Positions 42,265-51,621 of a stretch of 64,000 nucleotides of DNA are shown here, piece by piece (the stretch's first letter is position 1; each line of letters begins with the position of its first letter). Location of the stretch: contig NZ_BCUD01000001.1 in assembly GCF_001591105.1 (NCBI RefSeq), positions 1 to 64,000 of the forward strand. The letters run 5' to 3'. This DNA comes from Vibrio nereis NBRC 15637 (GTDB taxonomy: Bacteria > Pseudomonadota > Gammaproteobacteria > Enterobacterales > Vibrionaceae). Both the position numbers and the translations under genes were made by a program. The notes below the pieces were generated by a model that saw nothing but the letters and a program-made list of their open reading frames with translations, did not search any database and was not told where the DNA came from.

Positions 42265-42393
42265 AGCACAAAGACGATTGCCATAACTCCGAGCTCGTTA
42301 GGCTAAGTTCAATCGAATAAGCGTGGTGAGCCAGTGACAGGTCGTCACAAGGGCATAGTTGGAAATGATTATGCCTCCCGTGTTTGGAAAGGT
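42265..42393 (+). promoter_or_regulatory. Moco/Tuco-type riboswitch in the moaA leader
   Basis: The leader contains CTCCGAGC (42287-42294), GGTGAGCCAGTGACAGGTCG (about 42324-42345) and GCCTCCCGTGTTTGGAAAGG (42373-42392), the same ordered blocks as the E. coli moaA leader. The last block includes the ribosome-binding site of moaA, so ligand binding could hide it. Identification rests on remembered motifs; folding was not computed. Confidence 0.82.
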
Positions 42394-42398
42394 GTTCC

Positions 42399-43388
42399 GT
42401 GGCGCAACAATTCGAAGATAGATTCCATCGCAAGTTTTACTATTTGCGACTTTCCGTTACTGACGTTTGTAACTTTAAATGTAATTACTGCTTACCTGAT
42501 GGCTATAAGCCTTCGGGGCAGAAAAACTCATCCTTTTTAGCGCTTCCAGAGATCAAACGCGTTGTGCGCGCGTTTGCGGATTGTGGCACATCAAAAGTGC
42601 GCATTACTGGCGGCGAACCCAGTCTCCGTAAGGACTTTACTGATATCATTCAAACGGTCGCTGAGACGAATGGTATTAACAAAATCGCGACGACGACCAA
42701 TGGCTACCGAATGGAAAAGCAGGTGGCAGAGTGGCGAGAGGCCGGTCTAACCGACATCAATGTTAGCGTGGACAGCTTAGACCCACGCATGTTTTACCAA
42801 ATCACTGGCGAGAATAAGTTTTCTCAGGTGATGGGGGGAATAGATCGTGCGTTTGAAGTCGGGTACCAGCAAATCAAGGTCAATGTTGTTCTGATGAAAG
42901 ATGTGAACTCCCAAGAGCTTCCCGCTTTTTTAAATTGGATCAAAGACAGACCAATCCAACTGCGTTTTATCGAACTGATGCAAACAGGTGAAATGGATGA
43001 TTTGTTCCAAAAACACCATGTTTCTGGCGTTGGTATCCGTAACCAGTTGATTGCTAACGGCTGGCTCTTAAAAGCACGTGCTAAGAATGACGGTCCGGCT
43101 CAAGTATTTATTCATCCTGACTATAAAGGTGAAATAGGCTTGATCATGCCGTATGAAAAAGACTTTTGTGAAAGCTGTAATCGCCTACGCGTATCTGCCA
43201 AGGGCAAATTGCACTTATGTCTTTTTGGTGAGCATGGTGTTGAGCTACGTGACTTACTTCAGCAAGACTCTCAAGAAGAAGCTCTGATTCAAAGAATTCA
43301 GGAGCAATTGCAAACGAAGTCTGTCAGCCACTTCCTTCATGATGGTAACTCTGGTATGACACCGCATTTGGCGTCTATCGGCGGTTAA
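42399..43388 (+). CDS. moaA: GTP 3',8-cyclase (radical SAM), GTG start
   Basis: First step of molybdopterin synthesis, GTP to 3',8-cH2GTP. The product is 329 residues. N-terminal radical-SAM cluster CNFKCNYC (Cys24, 28, 31), the SAM-binding TGGEPSLR, C-terminal cluster CESCNRLR...LHLCLFG and the essential terminal Gly-Gly. I chose GTG at 42399: it gives the conserved (V/M)[18 protein letters not shown] start with GGAAAGG six bases upstream. An in-frame ATG at 42384 lies within the riboswitch. First gene of moaABCDE. Confidence 0.96.
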   Translation: MAQQFEDRFHRKFYYLRLSVTDVCNFKCNYCLPDGYKPSGQKNSSFLALPEIKRVVRAFADCGTSKVRITGGEPSLRKDFTDIIQTVAETNGINKIATTTNGYRMEKQVAEWREAGLTDINVSVDSLDPRMFYQITGENKFSQVMGGIDRAFEVGYQQIKVNVVLMKDVNSQELPAFLNWIKDRPIQLRFIELMQTGEMDDLFQKHHVSGVGIRNQLIANGWLLKARAKNDGPAQVFIHPDYKGEIGLIMPYEKDFCESCNRLRVSAKGKLHLCLFGEHGVELRDLLQQDSQEEALIQRIQEQLQTKSVSHFLHDGNSGMTPHLASIGG

Positions 43389-43473
43389 AAACCAGCAACA
43401 ATTTAACCAATTTTTATTTTTGCTGGGTATAAGCTCGGCAGGATCAGAACTTATTTAAGTAGGTAGGTGAACA

Positions 43474-43986
43474 ATGGGTCACGCAGAAAGCAAATTTCAA
43501 CCAGCAAATATCGCAGTACTAACCGTTTCTGACACGCGTACAGAAGAAAACGACACTTCGGGTCGCTTTCTTGCTGAAAACGCACAAGATGCAGGACACA
43601 ACGTGGTTGATAAGCAAATTGTTATTGATGATATGTACAAGATTCGAGCTATCGTTTCTCAGTGGATTGCAGATGATAATGTGCAAGCTGTGATGATCAC
43701 TGGCGGTACGGGTTTTACCTCTCGTGACAGCACACCTGAAGCGCTGAAACCACTGTTTGACAAAGAAGTTGAAGGCTTTGGTGAACTATTCCGTATGGTT
43801 TCTTACGAAGAGATTGGTACCTCAACTATTCAATCACGTGCTATTGCGGGCTTTGCGAACCACACAGTTATCTTCGCTATGCCGGGTTCGACAGGTGCTT
43901 GTCGTACAGGCTGGACTAAGATTATCAAGCAACAGCTAGATGCGAGTCATCGCCCTTGTAACTTCATGCCTCACCTGTCTGTTTAA
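43474..43986 (+). CDS. moaB: Molybdopterin adenylyltransferase-like protein MoaB
   Basis: A 170-residue MogA/MoaB-fold protein (IAVLTVSDTRTEENDTSG, MITGGTGFTSRDSTPEALKPLFD, FAMPGSTGACRTGW). In E. coli MoaB has no clear essential role, while MogA does adenylylation; whether this one is active cannot be told here. Separated from moaA by 85 bases, closely followed by moaC. Confidence 0.96.
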   Translation: MGHAESKFQPANIAVLTVSDTRTEENDTSGRFLAENAQDAGHNVVDKQIVIDDMYKIRAIVSQWIADDNVQAVMITGGTGFTSRDSTPEALKPLFDKEVEGFGELFRMVSYEEIGTSTIQSRAIAGFANHTVIFAMPGSTGACRTGWTKIIKQQLDASHRPCNFMPHLSV

Positions 43987-43998
43987 GCGGGGGACTGT

Positions 43999-44478
43999 AT
44001 GAGCCAACTTACCCATATAAATGCTTCAGGCGAAGCGAACATGGTGGATGTGTCTGCAAAAGCAGAAACAGTACGTGAAGCACGTGCAGAAGCATTTGTT
44101 CATATGGCACCGGAAACACTTCAACTGATTGTTTCCGGCCAGCACCACAAAGGTGATGTTTTTGCTACTGCGCGTATTGCGGGCATCCAAGCGGCGAAAA
44201 AAACGTGGGATCTTATTCCGCTGTGTCACCCATTGTTGCTTTCTAAGGTCGAAGTTCAGCTTGAAGCGATTGAATCTGAAAATATGGTTCGTATCGAGTC
44301 GGTTTGTAAATTAGCGGGTAAAACCGGTGTCGAAATGGAAGCGTTAACAGCGGCTTCTGTTGCGGCACTGACTATCTATGATATGTGTAAAGCGGTCCAG
44401 AAAGATATGGTGATCGGTCAGGTTCGTTTGTTGGAAAAGACAGGTGGCAAGTCAGGTCACTTTAAGGCAGAAGCATGA
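43999..44478 (+). CDS. moaC: Cyclic pyranopterin monophosphate synthase
   Basis: Converts the MoaA product to cPMP. The product is 159 residues with the active-site segments [24 protein letters not shown] and MCKAVQKDM, and the C-terminal [12 protein letters not shown]. It overlaps moaD by four bases (ATGA). Confidence 0.98.
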   Translation: MSQLTHINASGEANMVDVSAKAETVREARAEAFVHMAPETLQLIVSGQHHKGDVFATARIAGIQAAKKTWDLIPLCHPLLLSKVEVQLEAIESENMVRIESVCKLAGKTGVEMEALTAASVAALTIYDMCKAVQKDMVIGQVRLLEKTGGKSGHFKAEA

Positions 44479-44720
44479 TTAAAGTTCTCTTTTTTGCACA
44501 AACTCGTGAACTCGTGGGTACGGATGAATTAACCCTAGATGCCCAGTTCGAAACAGTTGAAGCCTTGCGCGCTCATTTGGCTGCGCAACCAGGCAAATGG
44601 GATTTGGCCCTTGAGCCTGGCAAGCTGTTAGCCGCAGTAAATCAATCGATTGTACCGTTGGAATACGAGATCAGCGACGGCGATGAAGTGGCATTTTTTC
44701 CTCCAGTGACAGGTGGTTAA
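44475..44720 (+). CDS. moaD: Molybdopterin synthase sulfur-carrier subunit
   Basis: Ubiquitin-like small subunit (81 residues) ending in Gly-Gly (PPVTGG), the C-terminus that becomes thiocarboxylated. Its ATG overlaps the moaC stop and moaE follows after two bases. Confidence 0.97.
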   Translation: MIKVLFFAQTRELVGTDELTLDAQFETVEALRAHLAAQPGKWDLALEPGKLLAAVNQSIVPLEYEISDGDEVAFFPPVTGG

Positions 44721-44722
44721 TT

Positions 44723-45181
44723 ATGGATAGTCGTGTGTCGGTTCAGTTTGAAGACTTTTCCGTTGGCGCTGAGTATGACTCATTAGCACAAGGTACAGCA
44801 TCTGGTGCCGTGGTGACTTTCGTTGGCAAAGTTCGTGACATGAACCTCGGCGATAATGTTACCGGGCTTTCGCTAGAGCACTACCCAGGCATGACGGAAA
44901 AAGCGCTGGCTGAAATCTGTGATGAAGCAGAAAAGCGTTGGCCACTGCAAAGCGTTCGCGTTATTCATCGAGTCGGTGATTTAGATATTGGTGACCAAAT
45001 CGTCTTTGTCGGTGTATCGAGCGCTCACCGCGGCGCGGCCTTCGAAGCTTGTGAATTTGTGATGGATTACCTGAAAACCAAAGCACCATTCTGGAAGAAA
45101 GAACGTACGACCGAAGATACTCGTTGGGTCGAGTCGAGAGATTCAGACGCACAAGCCGCACAGCGATGGCACAATAAGTAA
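44723..45181 (+). CDS. moaE: Molybdopterin synthase catalytic subunit
   Basis: Large subunit (152 residues) that joins two sulfurs from MoaD to cPMP. Recognisable are GAVVTFVGKVRDMN, LEHYPGMTEKAL, HRVGDLDIGD, VSSAHRGAAFEACEF and the lysine-rich KTKAPFWKKE with the active-site Lys. Last gene of the operon. Confidence 0.98.
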   Translation: MDSRVSVQFEDFSVGAEYDSLAQGTASGAVVTFVGKVRDMNLGDNVTGLSLEHYPGMTEKALAEICDEAEKRWPLQSVRVIHRVGDLDIGDQIVFVGVSSAHRGAAFEACEFVMDYLKTKAPFWKKERTTEDTRWVESRDSDAQAAQRWHNK

Positions 45182-45200
45182 GTGACCAGTCAATGATATG

Positions 45201-45232
45201 AAAGCGCCCTCCATTAATGAGGGCGCTTTTTT
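45201..45232 (+). terminator. Terminator of moaABCDE
   Basis: AAAGCGCCCTC and GAGGGCGCTTTTTT around ATTAAT, 20 bases past moaE. Confidence 0.9.
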
Positions 45233-45475
45233 GATCTTGGCTGACTAAAAATGTGTCTTACACATGACTATAAGGTGTTTCAGTGAGTTCTCTGTTTCAA
45301 AATTTACGGCTGTTGCCACGTCTATTAAGGGCTTAGTGGCAGGGCGCTTGCTTAGTTTTTGATGTTTGATAGGAAGCAACAATTAAAAAAATTGGTGATT
45401 TCCATTTAGTAAAATCAAGAAATTAGACAACAATTACATTGTACGCAGCATGACTGGCGAATTAAGGAGAACTCA

Positions 45476-45895
45476 ATGGAATCACTAAAAGTAAAAGACT
45501 ACATGACACTGCAGGCGGTAACCTTTACACCAGACATGTCATTAAGCGCAGCCTTGCAGAAGGTGCTGAACTCTCGCTATTTAGGGGGGCCAGTGATTAA
45601 CGATAAAAAAGAAGTGATTGGTTTTTTATCGGGGCAAGACTTGTTGGAAAAATTGATTAAGGTGTCGTATTACTGCCAAGATACGCACATCGTGAAAGAC
45701 TGTATGCACCCAGATGTTTTGTCAGTGACACCAGATACGTCAATCATTGCACTGGCGGAAATGATGACCAAAGATAAACCCAAAGTGTATCCAGTCGTTG
45801 ATGCCAACAACAAACTGCTTGGCATCATTACGCGTCAAAACGTGTTGCTCGCTATCGCTAAAAATATTGATGAGTGTTTTAAGCACCCAGTTTAG
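45476..45895 (+). CDS. CBS-domain-pair protein
   Basis: A 139-residue protein made of two CBS domains (about 7-65 and 75-132; LKVKDYMTLQAVTF and VKDCMHPDVLSVTPDTSI mark their starts, GIITRQNVLLAIAK the end). Such stand-alone pairs bind adenosine nucleotides and regulate partners; no partner is visible here. GGAG precedes the ATG. It has its own terminator and is a single-gene unit. Confidence 0.9.
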   Translation: MESLKVKDYMTLQAVTFTPDMSLSAALQKVLNSRYLGGPVINDKKEVIGFLSGQDLLEKLIKVSYYCQDTHIVKDCMHPDVLSVTPDTSIIALAEMMTKDKPKVYPVVDANNKLLGIITRQNVLLAIAKNIDECFKHPV

Positions 45896-45913
45896 CGTTC
45901 AATTGATAGACGC

Positions 45914-45941
45914 AAAAGTGGCGCTATTCGCGCCACTTTTT
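45914..45941 (+). terminator. Terminator of the CBS gene
   Basis: AAAAGTGGCG and CGCCACTTTTT around CTATT. Confidence 0.88.
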
Positions 45942-46015
45942 AGGTTTTAGCAGATAGGAGTGAGAGATAGGCATTTGTTTCGAGGAAAAAGTACCTTGTT
46001 CAGGCAAGAAATCAT

Positions 46016-46047
46016 TTGACCTTAGAGTCGACTCCAAGGTTTATGAT
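46016..46047 (+). promoter_or_regulatory. MerR/ZntR-type promoter of zntA
   Basis: TTGACC (46016-46021) and TATGAT (46042-46047) are 20 bases apart, the overlong spacer that MerR-family activators require. The spacer holds the near-perfect dyad CCTTAGAGTCGACTCCAAGG, whose centre GAGTCGACTC is the same as in E. coli PzntA. No zntR is in the window. Confidence 0.9.
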
Positions 46048-46076
46048 TAGTGTGTACATCAAATGGAGATCAAACT

Positions 46077-48380
46077 ATGTGCACAAAACATCATGCTTGT
46101 CGTTCTAACAAAGTTGCGTTGAATCCTTCTCATGCTGATTCGTGTTCTAGCCCCAAAATTGCTTCTATTAAAATGGAAGGTGTAGAAACGCAGGATTGCT
46201 GTAGTTCAACAGGATGCAGCAGTGGCGTTGAACCAATAGATGAGGACACAGACCCCAAAGTCTCTGCCGCAGCACCATTTACCCACAGCTGGAAAATCGA
46301 TGGGATGGACTGCCCATCCTGTGCCAGAAAAATAGAAACCGCCGTCAATAACGTTGAGGGTGTTTTACAATCTCAAGTATTGTTTACCACGCAAAAGCTA
46401 GTGGTGAATGCCAATCACTCTGGTGTCGCTCAATTGGTCGAACAAACCATCATCGACACGGGTTTTTCCTTCAGTGACTTTTCTTCTGCTTACCAAAATG
46501 ATCAGCCCTCAGGCTGGAAAAGTATCCTAGTAAAAAACAAATCCATTATCGCGATAGCAGCCTCGATGGCATTCGCCACGGCGATTAAGCCCACTATGCC
46601 TCAGGTGAGTGAATGGTTGTTTATTATTACGTGTTTAATCGGCCTATATCCGATCGGTAAAAAAGCGCTGTCATTGGCGAAATCTGGGACGCCTTTTGCC
46701 ATAGAAACCTTAATGAGCGTGGCAGCATTAGGGGCGCTTTATCTGGGGGAAACGGCAGAAGCTGCAATGGTGTTATTGCTCTTTTTAATTGGCGAGCAAT
46801 TGGAGGCATTTGCAGCGCATAAAGCGCGTAGTGGTGTGCAATCATTAATGGCCCTTGTCCCTGACACAGCGACCAAAATATCGGGTGGACAACGGATAGA
46901 AGTGTCTGCCAGTGAGCTTCAACCTAACGATATTATCGAAGTTTCTCCAGGAGGGCGACTGCCCGCCGATGGACGCCTGATGAGCAGTACGGCTAGTTTT
47001 GATGAAAGTGCTTTGACAGGCGAATCTTTGCCTATTGAGCGCAGTGAGGGTGACAACGTGATGGCAGGCGCAGTGGTTGTCGATCGAGTGGTCCGTTTCA
47101 CTATTACCTCTAAACAGGGCGAAAATGCCATTGATCGTATTCTCCATTTGATCGAAGAAGCGGAATCTCGCAAAGCGCCTCTTGAACGTTTTCTCGATAA
47201 GTTTAGCCGTTGGTACACACCACTCATGATGCTGGTGGCCCTAATTGTGATTGTGGTTCCTCCAATGGTATTTGCTCAACCTTGGGAAACGTGGACCTAC
47301 CGAGGGTTGGCCTTGCTGTTAATTGCCTGTCCGTGCGCGTTAGTTATCTCAACTCCAGCAGCAATTACCTCAGGATTGGCGGCTGGCGCACGCCGAGGGG
47401 CTTTAATTAAAGGCGGCGCTGCGTTGGAGCAACTTGGTAAAATCGAAGCAATCGCGTTTGATAAAACGGGCACACTGACTAAAGGCGAACCCGAAGTCAC
47501 AGACGTGATTACACTCAATGCTTGGAGTGAGACGCAATTACTGGAGAAGATAGCTTCTATCGAGGTGGGCTCAAGCCATCCATTGGCCGTTTCACTTGTC
47601 AATAAAGCAAGACAGTTACAGATAGCATTACCAGAAGCATCTGGTAAACAAGCGCTTGTCGGCAGTGGGGTCACAGGGGTAGTTGCTGGTGTACGTTACA
47701 CCGCGGTTGCACCGAGCAAGCTGGATTTCACGCTTAGCCAAGAAGTTGAGCAGCAAGTTCATCTATTGGAAGAGCAAGGCAAAACGGTTGTGGTGGCTGT
47801 AGAAGGTGATGATTCGCTAATGGGACTCATTGCTTGGCAAGACACACTTCGTGAAGATTCGGCCGAATCTGTGGCAGTGCTAAAGCAGCTAGGTATTCGC
47901 TCTATCATGTTAACGGGCGATAACCCACGTAGTGCACAATCGATCAGTAACCAAATAGGTATTGATTTCCAAGCCAGCCTATTACCGCAAGATAAAGTGA
48001 CTTATATTGAAAAGCTATCACAACAGTCGCATGTCGCCATGGTGGGTGATGGCATTAACGACGCACCCGCAATGAAAGCAGCAAATATAGGGATTGCAAT
48101 GGGTGGGGGGACCGATGTGGCTTTAGAAACGGCCGATGCGGCCATTACCCATAATCGCTTAATCGAGCTCGTTGGGATGATTGAGTTATCACGAGCCACA
48201 TTAACCAATATTCGTCAAAATATCGCTCTGGCACTTGGTCTCAAAGGCGTGTTTTTAGTCACGAGTTTGTTAGGGATAACAGGGTTATGGGTCGCTGTAC
48301 TTGCTGATAGTGGTGCAACCGCTATTGTTACTTTGAATGCACTACGCTTGTTGCGATTTAAATCAAAGCTAGATAGCTAA
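46077..48380 (+). CDS. zntA: Zn(II)/Cd(II)/Pb(II)-exporting P-type ATPase
   Basis: P1B-type ATPase that exports zinc and toxic divalent metals. The product is 767 residues. An N-terminal Cys/His-rich stretch (CTKHHAC, DCCSSTGC) precedes one HMA domain (GMDCPSCARK). Then come eight predicted helices, the transmembrane CPC motif (IACPCALVIS), the phosphorylation site DKTGTLT, the nucleotide-domain motif SSHPLA (the HP dipeptide) and GDGINDAPAM. The ATG at 46077 follows GGAG; an ATG nine codons earlier lies on the promoter -10 and is impossible as a start. Confidence 0.96.
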   Translation: MCTKHHACRSNKVALNPSHADSCSSPKIASIKMEGVETQDCCSSTGCSSGVEPIDEDTDPKVSAAAPFTHSWKIDGMDCPSCARKIETAVNNVEGVLQSQVLFTTQKLVVNANHSGVAQLVEQTIIDTGFSFSDFSSAYQNDQPSGWKSILVKNKSIIAIAASMAFATAIKPTMPQVSEWLFIITCLIGLYPIGKKALSLAKSGTPFAIETLMSVAALGALYLGETAEAAMVLLLFLIGEQLEAFAAHKARSGVQSLMALVPDTATKISGGQRIEVSASELQPNDIIEVSPGGRLPADGRLMSSTASFDESALTGESLPIERSEGDNVMAGAVVVDRVVRFTITSKQGENAIDRILHLIEEAESRKAPLERFLDKFSRWYTPLMMLVALIVIVVPPMVFAQPWETWTYRGLALLLIACPCALVISTPAAITSGLAAGARRGALIKGGAALEQLGKIEAIAFDKTGTLTKGEPEVTDVITLNAWSETQLLEKIASIEVGSSHPLAVSLVNKARQLQIALPEASGKQALVGSGVTGVVAGVRYTAVAPSKLDFTLSQEVEQQVHLLEEQGKTVVVAVEGDDSLMGLIAWQDTLREDSAESVAVLKQLGIRSIMLTGDNPRSAQSISNQIGIDFQASLLPQDKVTYIEKLSQQSHVAMVGDGINDAPAMKAANIGIAMGGGTDVALETADAAITHNRLIELVGMIELSRATLTNIRQNIALALGLKGVFLVTSLLGITGLWVAVLADSGATAIVTLNALRLLRFKSKLDS

Positions 48381-48416
48381 CTTTTATGCAACCAAATCGT
48401 CTCGCTTGCCTTTAAT

Positions 48417-48484
48417 TGTGATGTAGATCTATTTTGAGTGTAAATGGTAATCCAATTGCGTTTGTAAATGTGATTATGATCTCT
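48417..48484 (+). promoter_or_regulatory. Tandem CRP-like sites upstream of udp
   Basis: TGTGATGTAGATCTAT (48417-48432) and TGTGATTATGATCTCT (48469-48484) each have a perfect left half-site and a partial right one. Their centres are 52 bases apart, the spacing used at E. coli CytR/CRP promoters such as udp, and the bases between hold a TTGCG CytR-like half-site. Confidence 0.6.
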
Positions 48485-48586
48485 ATAAGGGCGTAAAAAC
48501 TCAGATAGAGTAGATTCTGTACCCGATGAATATATAGAGCAAGCGAAGACAAGATAGTGTCGACTTGCCAAAATAAGGAGCCCCCT

Positions 48587-49345
48587 ATGTCTCAAGCTGT
48601 TTTCCACCTAGGTGTTACCAAAGAAGATCTTGCTGGTGCTACTCTAGCGATCATTCCTGGTGATCCTGCGCGCGTACAAAAAATTGCTGAAGAGATGGAA
48701 AATCCAGTATTTTTAGCTAGCCAGCGTGAGTACACACTTTACCGCGCAGAGCTAGATGGTAACCCTGTTGTTGTATGTTCTACGGGTATTGGCGGCCCTT
48801 CAACTTCTATCGCTGTAGAAGAACTTGCTCAACTTGGTGTTCGTACTTTCTTGCGTGTTGGTACAACTGGTGCAATTCAACCAGATGTGAACGTTGGTGA
48901 CATGATCGTAACCACGGGCTCTGTTCGTCTGGATGGTGCTAGCCTGCACTTTGCGCCAATGGAGTTCCCAGCAGTCGCAGACTTTGACGTTGCAACTGCG
49001 ATGAAAGCGGCAGTAGAGGAGTCTGGTGCGACAGTTCACATGGGTGTAACTGCTTCAAGTGATACGTTCTACCCAGGCCAAGAGCGTTACGATACTTTCT
49101 CTGGTCGCGTTGTTAAGCGTTTCCAAGGCTCTATGAAAGAGTGGCAAGAAATGGGGGTGCTGAACTTTGAGATGGAATCTGCAACGCTTTTGACGATGTG
49201 TGCAAGCTCTGGCCTGAAAGCGGGCTGTGTTGCAGGTGTTATCATTAACCGTACACAGAAAGAAATTCCAGATCACTCAACGCTAAAAGAGACAGAAGCA
49301 CGTTCAATCAAAGTCGTTGTTGAAGCGGCGCGTAAGATGCTTTAA
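48587..49345 (+). CDS. udp: Uridine phosphorylase
   Basis: Splits uridine to uracil and ribose 1-phosphate. The product is 252 residues, starting [15 protein letters not shown]. It has [10 protein letters not shown] (phosphate site), [29 protein letters not shown] and [16 protein letters not shown] at 48587 after AAGGAG. Vibrios often have a second copy; this one has the CytR-like control region. Confidence 0.96.
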   Translation: MSQAVFHLGVTKEDLAGATLAIIPGDPARVQKIAEEMENPVFLASQREYTLYRAELDGNPVVVCSTGIGGPSTSIAVEELAQLGVRTFLRVGTTGAIQPDVNVGDMIVTTGSVRLDGASLHFAPMEFPAVADFDVATAMKAAVEESGATVHMGVTASSDTFYPGQERYDTFSGRVVKRFQGSMKEWQEMGVLNFEMESATLLTMCASSGLKAGCVAGVIINRTQKEIPDHSTLKETEARSIKVVVEAARKML

Positions 49346-49360
49346 TCGTTGTTTAAAGAT

Positions 49361-49391
49361 AAACAGCCATCCAATACGGATGGCTGTTTTC
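49361..49391. terminator. Terminator after udp
   Basis: AAACAGCCATCC and GGATGGCTGTTTT around AATAC, between convergent genes. Confidence 0.85.
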
Positions 49392-49405
49392 GTTTGGGGC
49401 GCTTG

Positions 49406-50218
49406 TTAGCTAAAAGCAACTTTGGGTAAAGGTTGATAAAGGCTTTCCGTCATATCTGACAGCATTTGGTCATAGACATGGGAAACAATTAATGATATTT
49501 CCGTGGTCAATTGATAGAGCTCATCGACGTTCATTGGTAGATCGTTGCTCGAACTTATTTCTGTCAGCGTATGCATAGAGCGAGAGCTCGCAGGTGACGC
49601 CAGTGCCAAAGGACTAATTACAGAGAGCTGATTGAGCTTTCTACGTGTTTTATCACAGTAATACTTCACTCGAACCATGCCTTCCGGATAATGGCAATCC
49701 TGAATCGATATACGCAATTGCGTTAGGGTTTCCATACTGTCCAGTACTTGCTGCCAGTTGATGTGGTACTCTTCGCTTAAATCCTCTCGTCCAGATTCAA
49801 TCAACCACGCGATGGCGATCTCATCCATCAGAAACATACAGTGACGAATCGTTTTGCCGTGCATTACTTGGTTTCGCGCAACGGAGTTTTTTTGCCAATC
49901 TCTTCCCAATGCCTTGAGTTTTAGTTGCAAAATTCGGTACATCGGCTTGTTGTCAAACTGTGCAATGGCAATCAACTCACCTGATTTCTCCATCATCAAA
50001 TCATAGGTTTGAGCCAGTTTTGGCGAGAGGTCGAACGTATTCGTTTGAGTCAGTACTTGATGAGTAATGGCGCGATGTTGGCGGCTCAGCAGTAAAATCT
50101 GTCTTAGCAGCACCAAGATTTCATATTTGCGTTGAAGAGACGTTTGGCGCTGTTTAGAAATATGAAACAGGACAGCCAAAATACTAAGAGAAATGCCAAT
50201 TGAAATAAGCACGAACAT
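49406..50218 (-). CDS. Unrecognised single-span membrane protein
   Basis: A 270-residue protein with one N-terminal membrane helix (FVLISIGISLSILAVLFHI) and a long, mostly helical cytosolic or periplasmic part. Segments such as LLLSRQHRAITHQVL, ARNQVMHGKTIRHCMFLMDE and EISLIVSHVYDQM recall the all-helical NIT sensing fold, but I would not name it. The ATG at 50218 has AAGGAG at good spacing; a TTG two codons earlier is less likely. It converges on udp and is single. Confidence 0.75.
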   Translation of the reverse strand: MFVLISIGISLSILAVLFHISKQRQTSLQRKYEILVLLRQILLLSRQHRAITHQVLTQTNTFDLSPKLAQTYDLMMEKSGELIAIAQFDNKPMYRILQLKLKALGRDWQKNSVARNQVMHGKTIRHCMFLMDEIAIAWLIESGREDLSEEYHINWQQVLDSMETLTQLRISIQDCHYPEGMVRVKYYCDKTRRKLNQLSVISPLALASPASSRSMHTLTEISSSNDLPMNVDELYQLTTEISLIVSHVYDQMLSDMTESLYQPLPKVAFS

Positions 50219-50538
50219 AACCAACTCCTTGTTATTGAATCGCTTTTTAAGGAGTAGGGCATTTTTAATGCCAATTAATTAGTTGTTTAAATTCAATGGC
50301 TTATGGTTTTATCTTGTGTGCGAATGCGCATGTTTGGTGCAGCCAAGCACTGAAAGTGTGAAATAAATGAGTAAAGCTTCATTGTACGGAGTTCACCTAT
50401 GCTCTGTGTATCATCAGCCCGTACTTGAGCTTGCTGCGCTTTGGCGGCTAATAACAAATCAAAAGTATTATCTGATTCGACTTTAAGTTGTCCGCTAATG
50501 CCCTCCGCATATGCGGAGGGCTGAGAGTGTAGGAGTCA
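50219..50538. other. Intergenic region with a 22-bp perfect palindrome
   Basis: About 320 bases without a supported gene. At 50500-50521 lies GCCCTCCGCATATGCGGAGGGC, palindromic over its whole length, 17 bases after the stop of the next minus-strand gene. It lacks a T run on either strand, so it is not a standard terminator. The rest shows nothing clear. Confidence 0.55.
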
Positions 50539-51621
50539 TCATTCTACTTTGAACTCCTTGATCATTTGGATGAATAGCTGACGATGCTTGTCAAATGCAT
50601 ACTCGGGTGCACCATACATGCCTAGCAACTCATAAGTTTTCTTTGGCGTTTCAATCACGGTGACGACTGCGATGGAGTCTTCTCCAAATATACGCTCAGT
50701 GCAAATTAGGTCTGACTTAACAGACACCTGATCTTCTAGCAGGTATTTACTCTGCGTACATTTGGCTTGCGATAGGCTTTCTTCCAACCAAATTCTTCGG
50801 TCATGCATGTGATCATCAAGCGACGCTAGCTTTTCACTGTAAGTAAATAGTACGAGGTAATTGCTCGAATTAATGCTAGCAAACTCTGCTTCAGCACTGC
50901 CATCAGAGAACGTGCCGATTTCGGCTTGGTACCAACCTTGTTCAAAAAACTTGAGAGATGCTTTTTGATCCGCAGAAATGGCGGTAAAAGTCTTCGTCTC
51001 TAAACGCGGAACATCTTTTAGTTGATAAATTTCGATGATTTCTAATGCAGCTCCCGCAATATAGATAGGGATAAGGGTAATAGCGAGAAGCCACTTTAAG
51101 ACGAGTTTGAGTTTGTTTTCTTTCTTCCAACTGACGTTTGGCACTGCGTGCTTTAGTCTCGTAATTCGTCGGGCAAAAAACGCAAAACTTATAGACCACA
51201 CAACGAGTATGAGTAAATCGAGCCAGATTGGAGTTGGGAGTTTTGAAGATAACGATACATAAGTGTTGCTAAGCAACATAATCACGATTGTTACAAGATC
51301 CCACTTCTTATCATGAGGAGATGAATACTCTGTTTCTAGCTTCGTAAGAGTCGAATGTAGTATCGGCAGACTAAATAGAGAAATAACAGGGGATAACGAG
51401 AACAGCCACAGCCAAGGTGTGAATCTTTTTTTACCGAGTTTGTTGAACTCGTGTGTTCTAACCACCAAATAAAAGATGGAGTAAACAGAAAAAGTAGACA
51501 ACGTCAGTACAAACTCCCATATAAATGAACGAGTTTGATTGAGCGTAATGGCTTCTTTAGACGTTGTTGCTTGTGCTGGAGAATCAGAGCTATTTGCGAT
51601 TGGGCGAGTTGTATCGGTCAT
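50539..51621 (-). CDS. Unrecognised multi-span membrane protein
   Basis: A 360-residue protein. After about 30 polar residues, four or five membrane helices fall at about 35-52, 70-90, 105-155 and 175-195 (LWLFSLSPVISLFSLPIL, LDLLILVVWSISFAFFA, WLLAITLIPIYIAGAALEI). The last 160 residues form a soluble domain with two cysteines likely paired outside (QAKCTQSK, DLICTERI). The first helix region (SFIWEFVLTLSTFSVYSIFYLVVRTHEFNKLG) resembles DUF4234-like membrane starts. Function unknown. Single-gene unit. Confidence 0.75.
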   Translation of the reverse strand: MTDTTRPIANSSDSPAQATTSKEAITLNQTRSFIWEFVLTLSTFSVYSIFYLVVRTHEFNKLGKKRFTPWLWLFSLSPVISLFSLPILHSTLTKLETEYSSPHDKKWDLVTIVIMLLSNTYVSLSSKLPTPIWLDLLILVVWSISFAFFARRITRLKHAVPNVSWKKENKLKLVLKWLLAITLIPIYIAGAALEIIEIYQLKDVPRLETKTFTAISADQKASLKFFEQGWYQAEIGTFSDGSAEAEFASINSSNYLVLFTYSEKLASLDDHMHDRRIWLEESLSQAKCTQSKYLLEDQVSVKSDLICTERIFGEDSIAVVTVIETPKKTYELLGMYGAPEYAFDKHRQLFIQMIKEFKVE

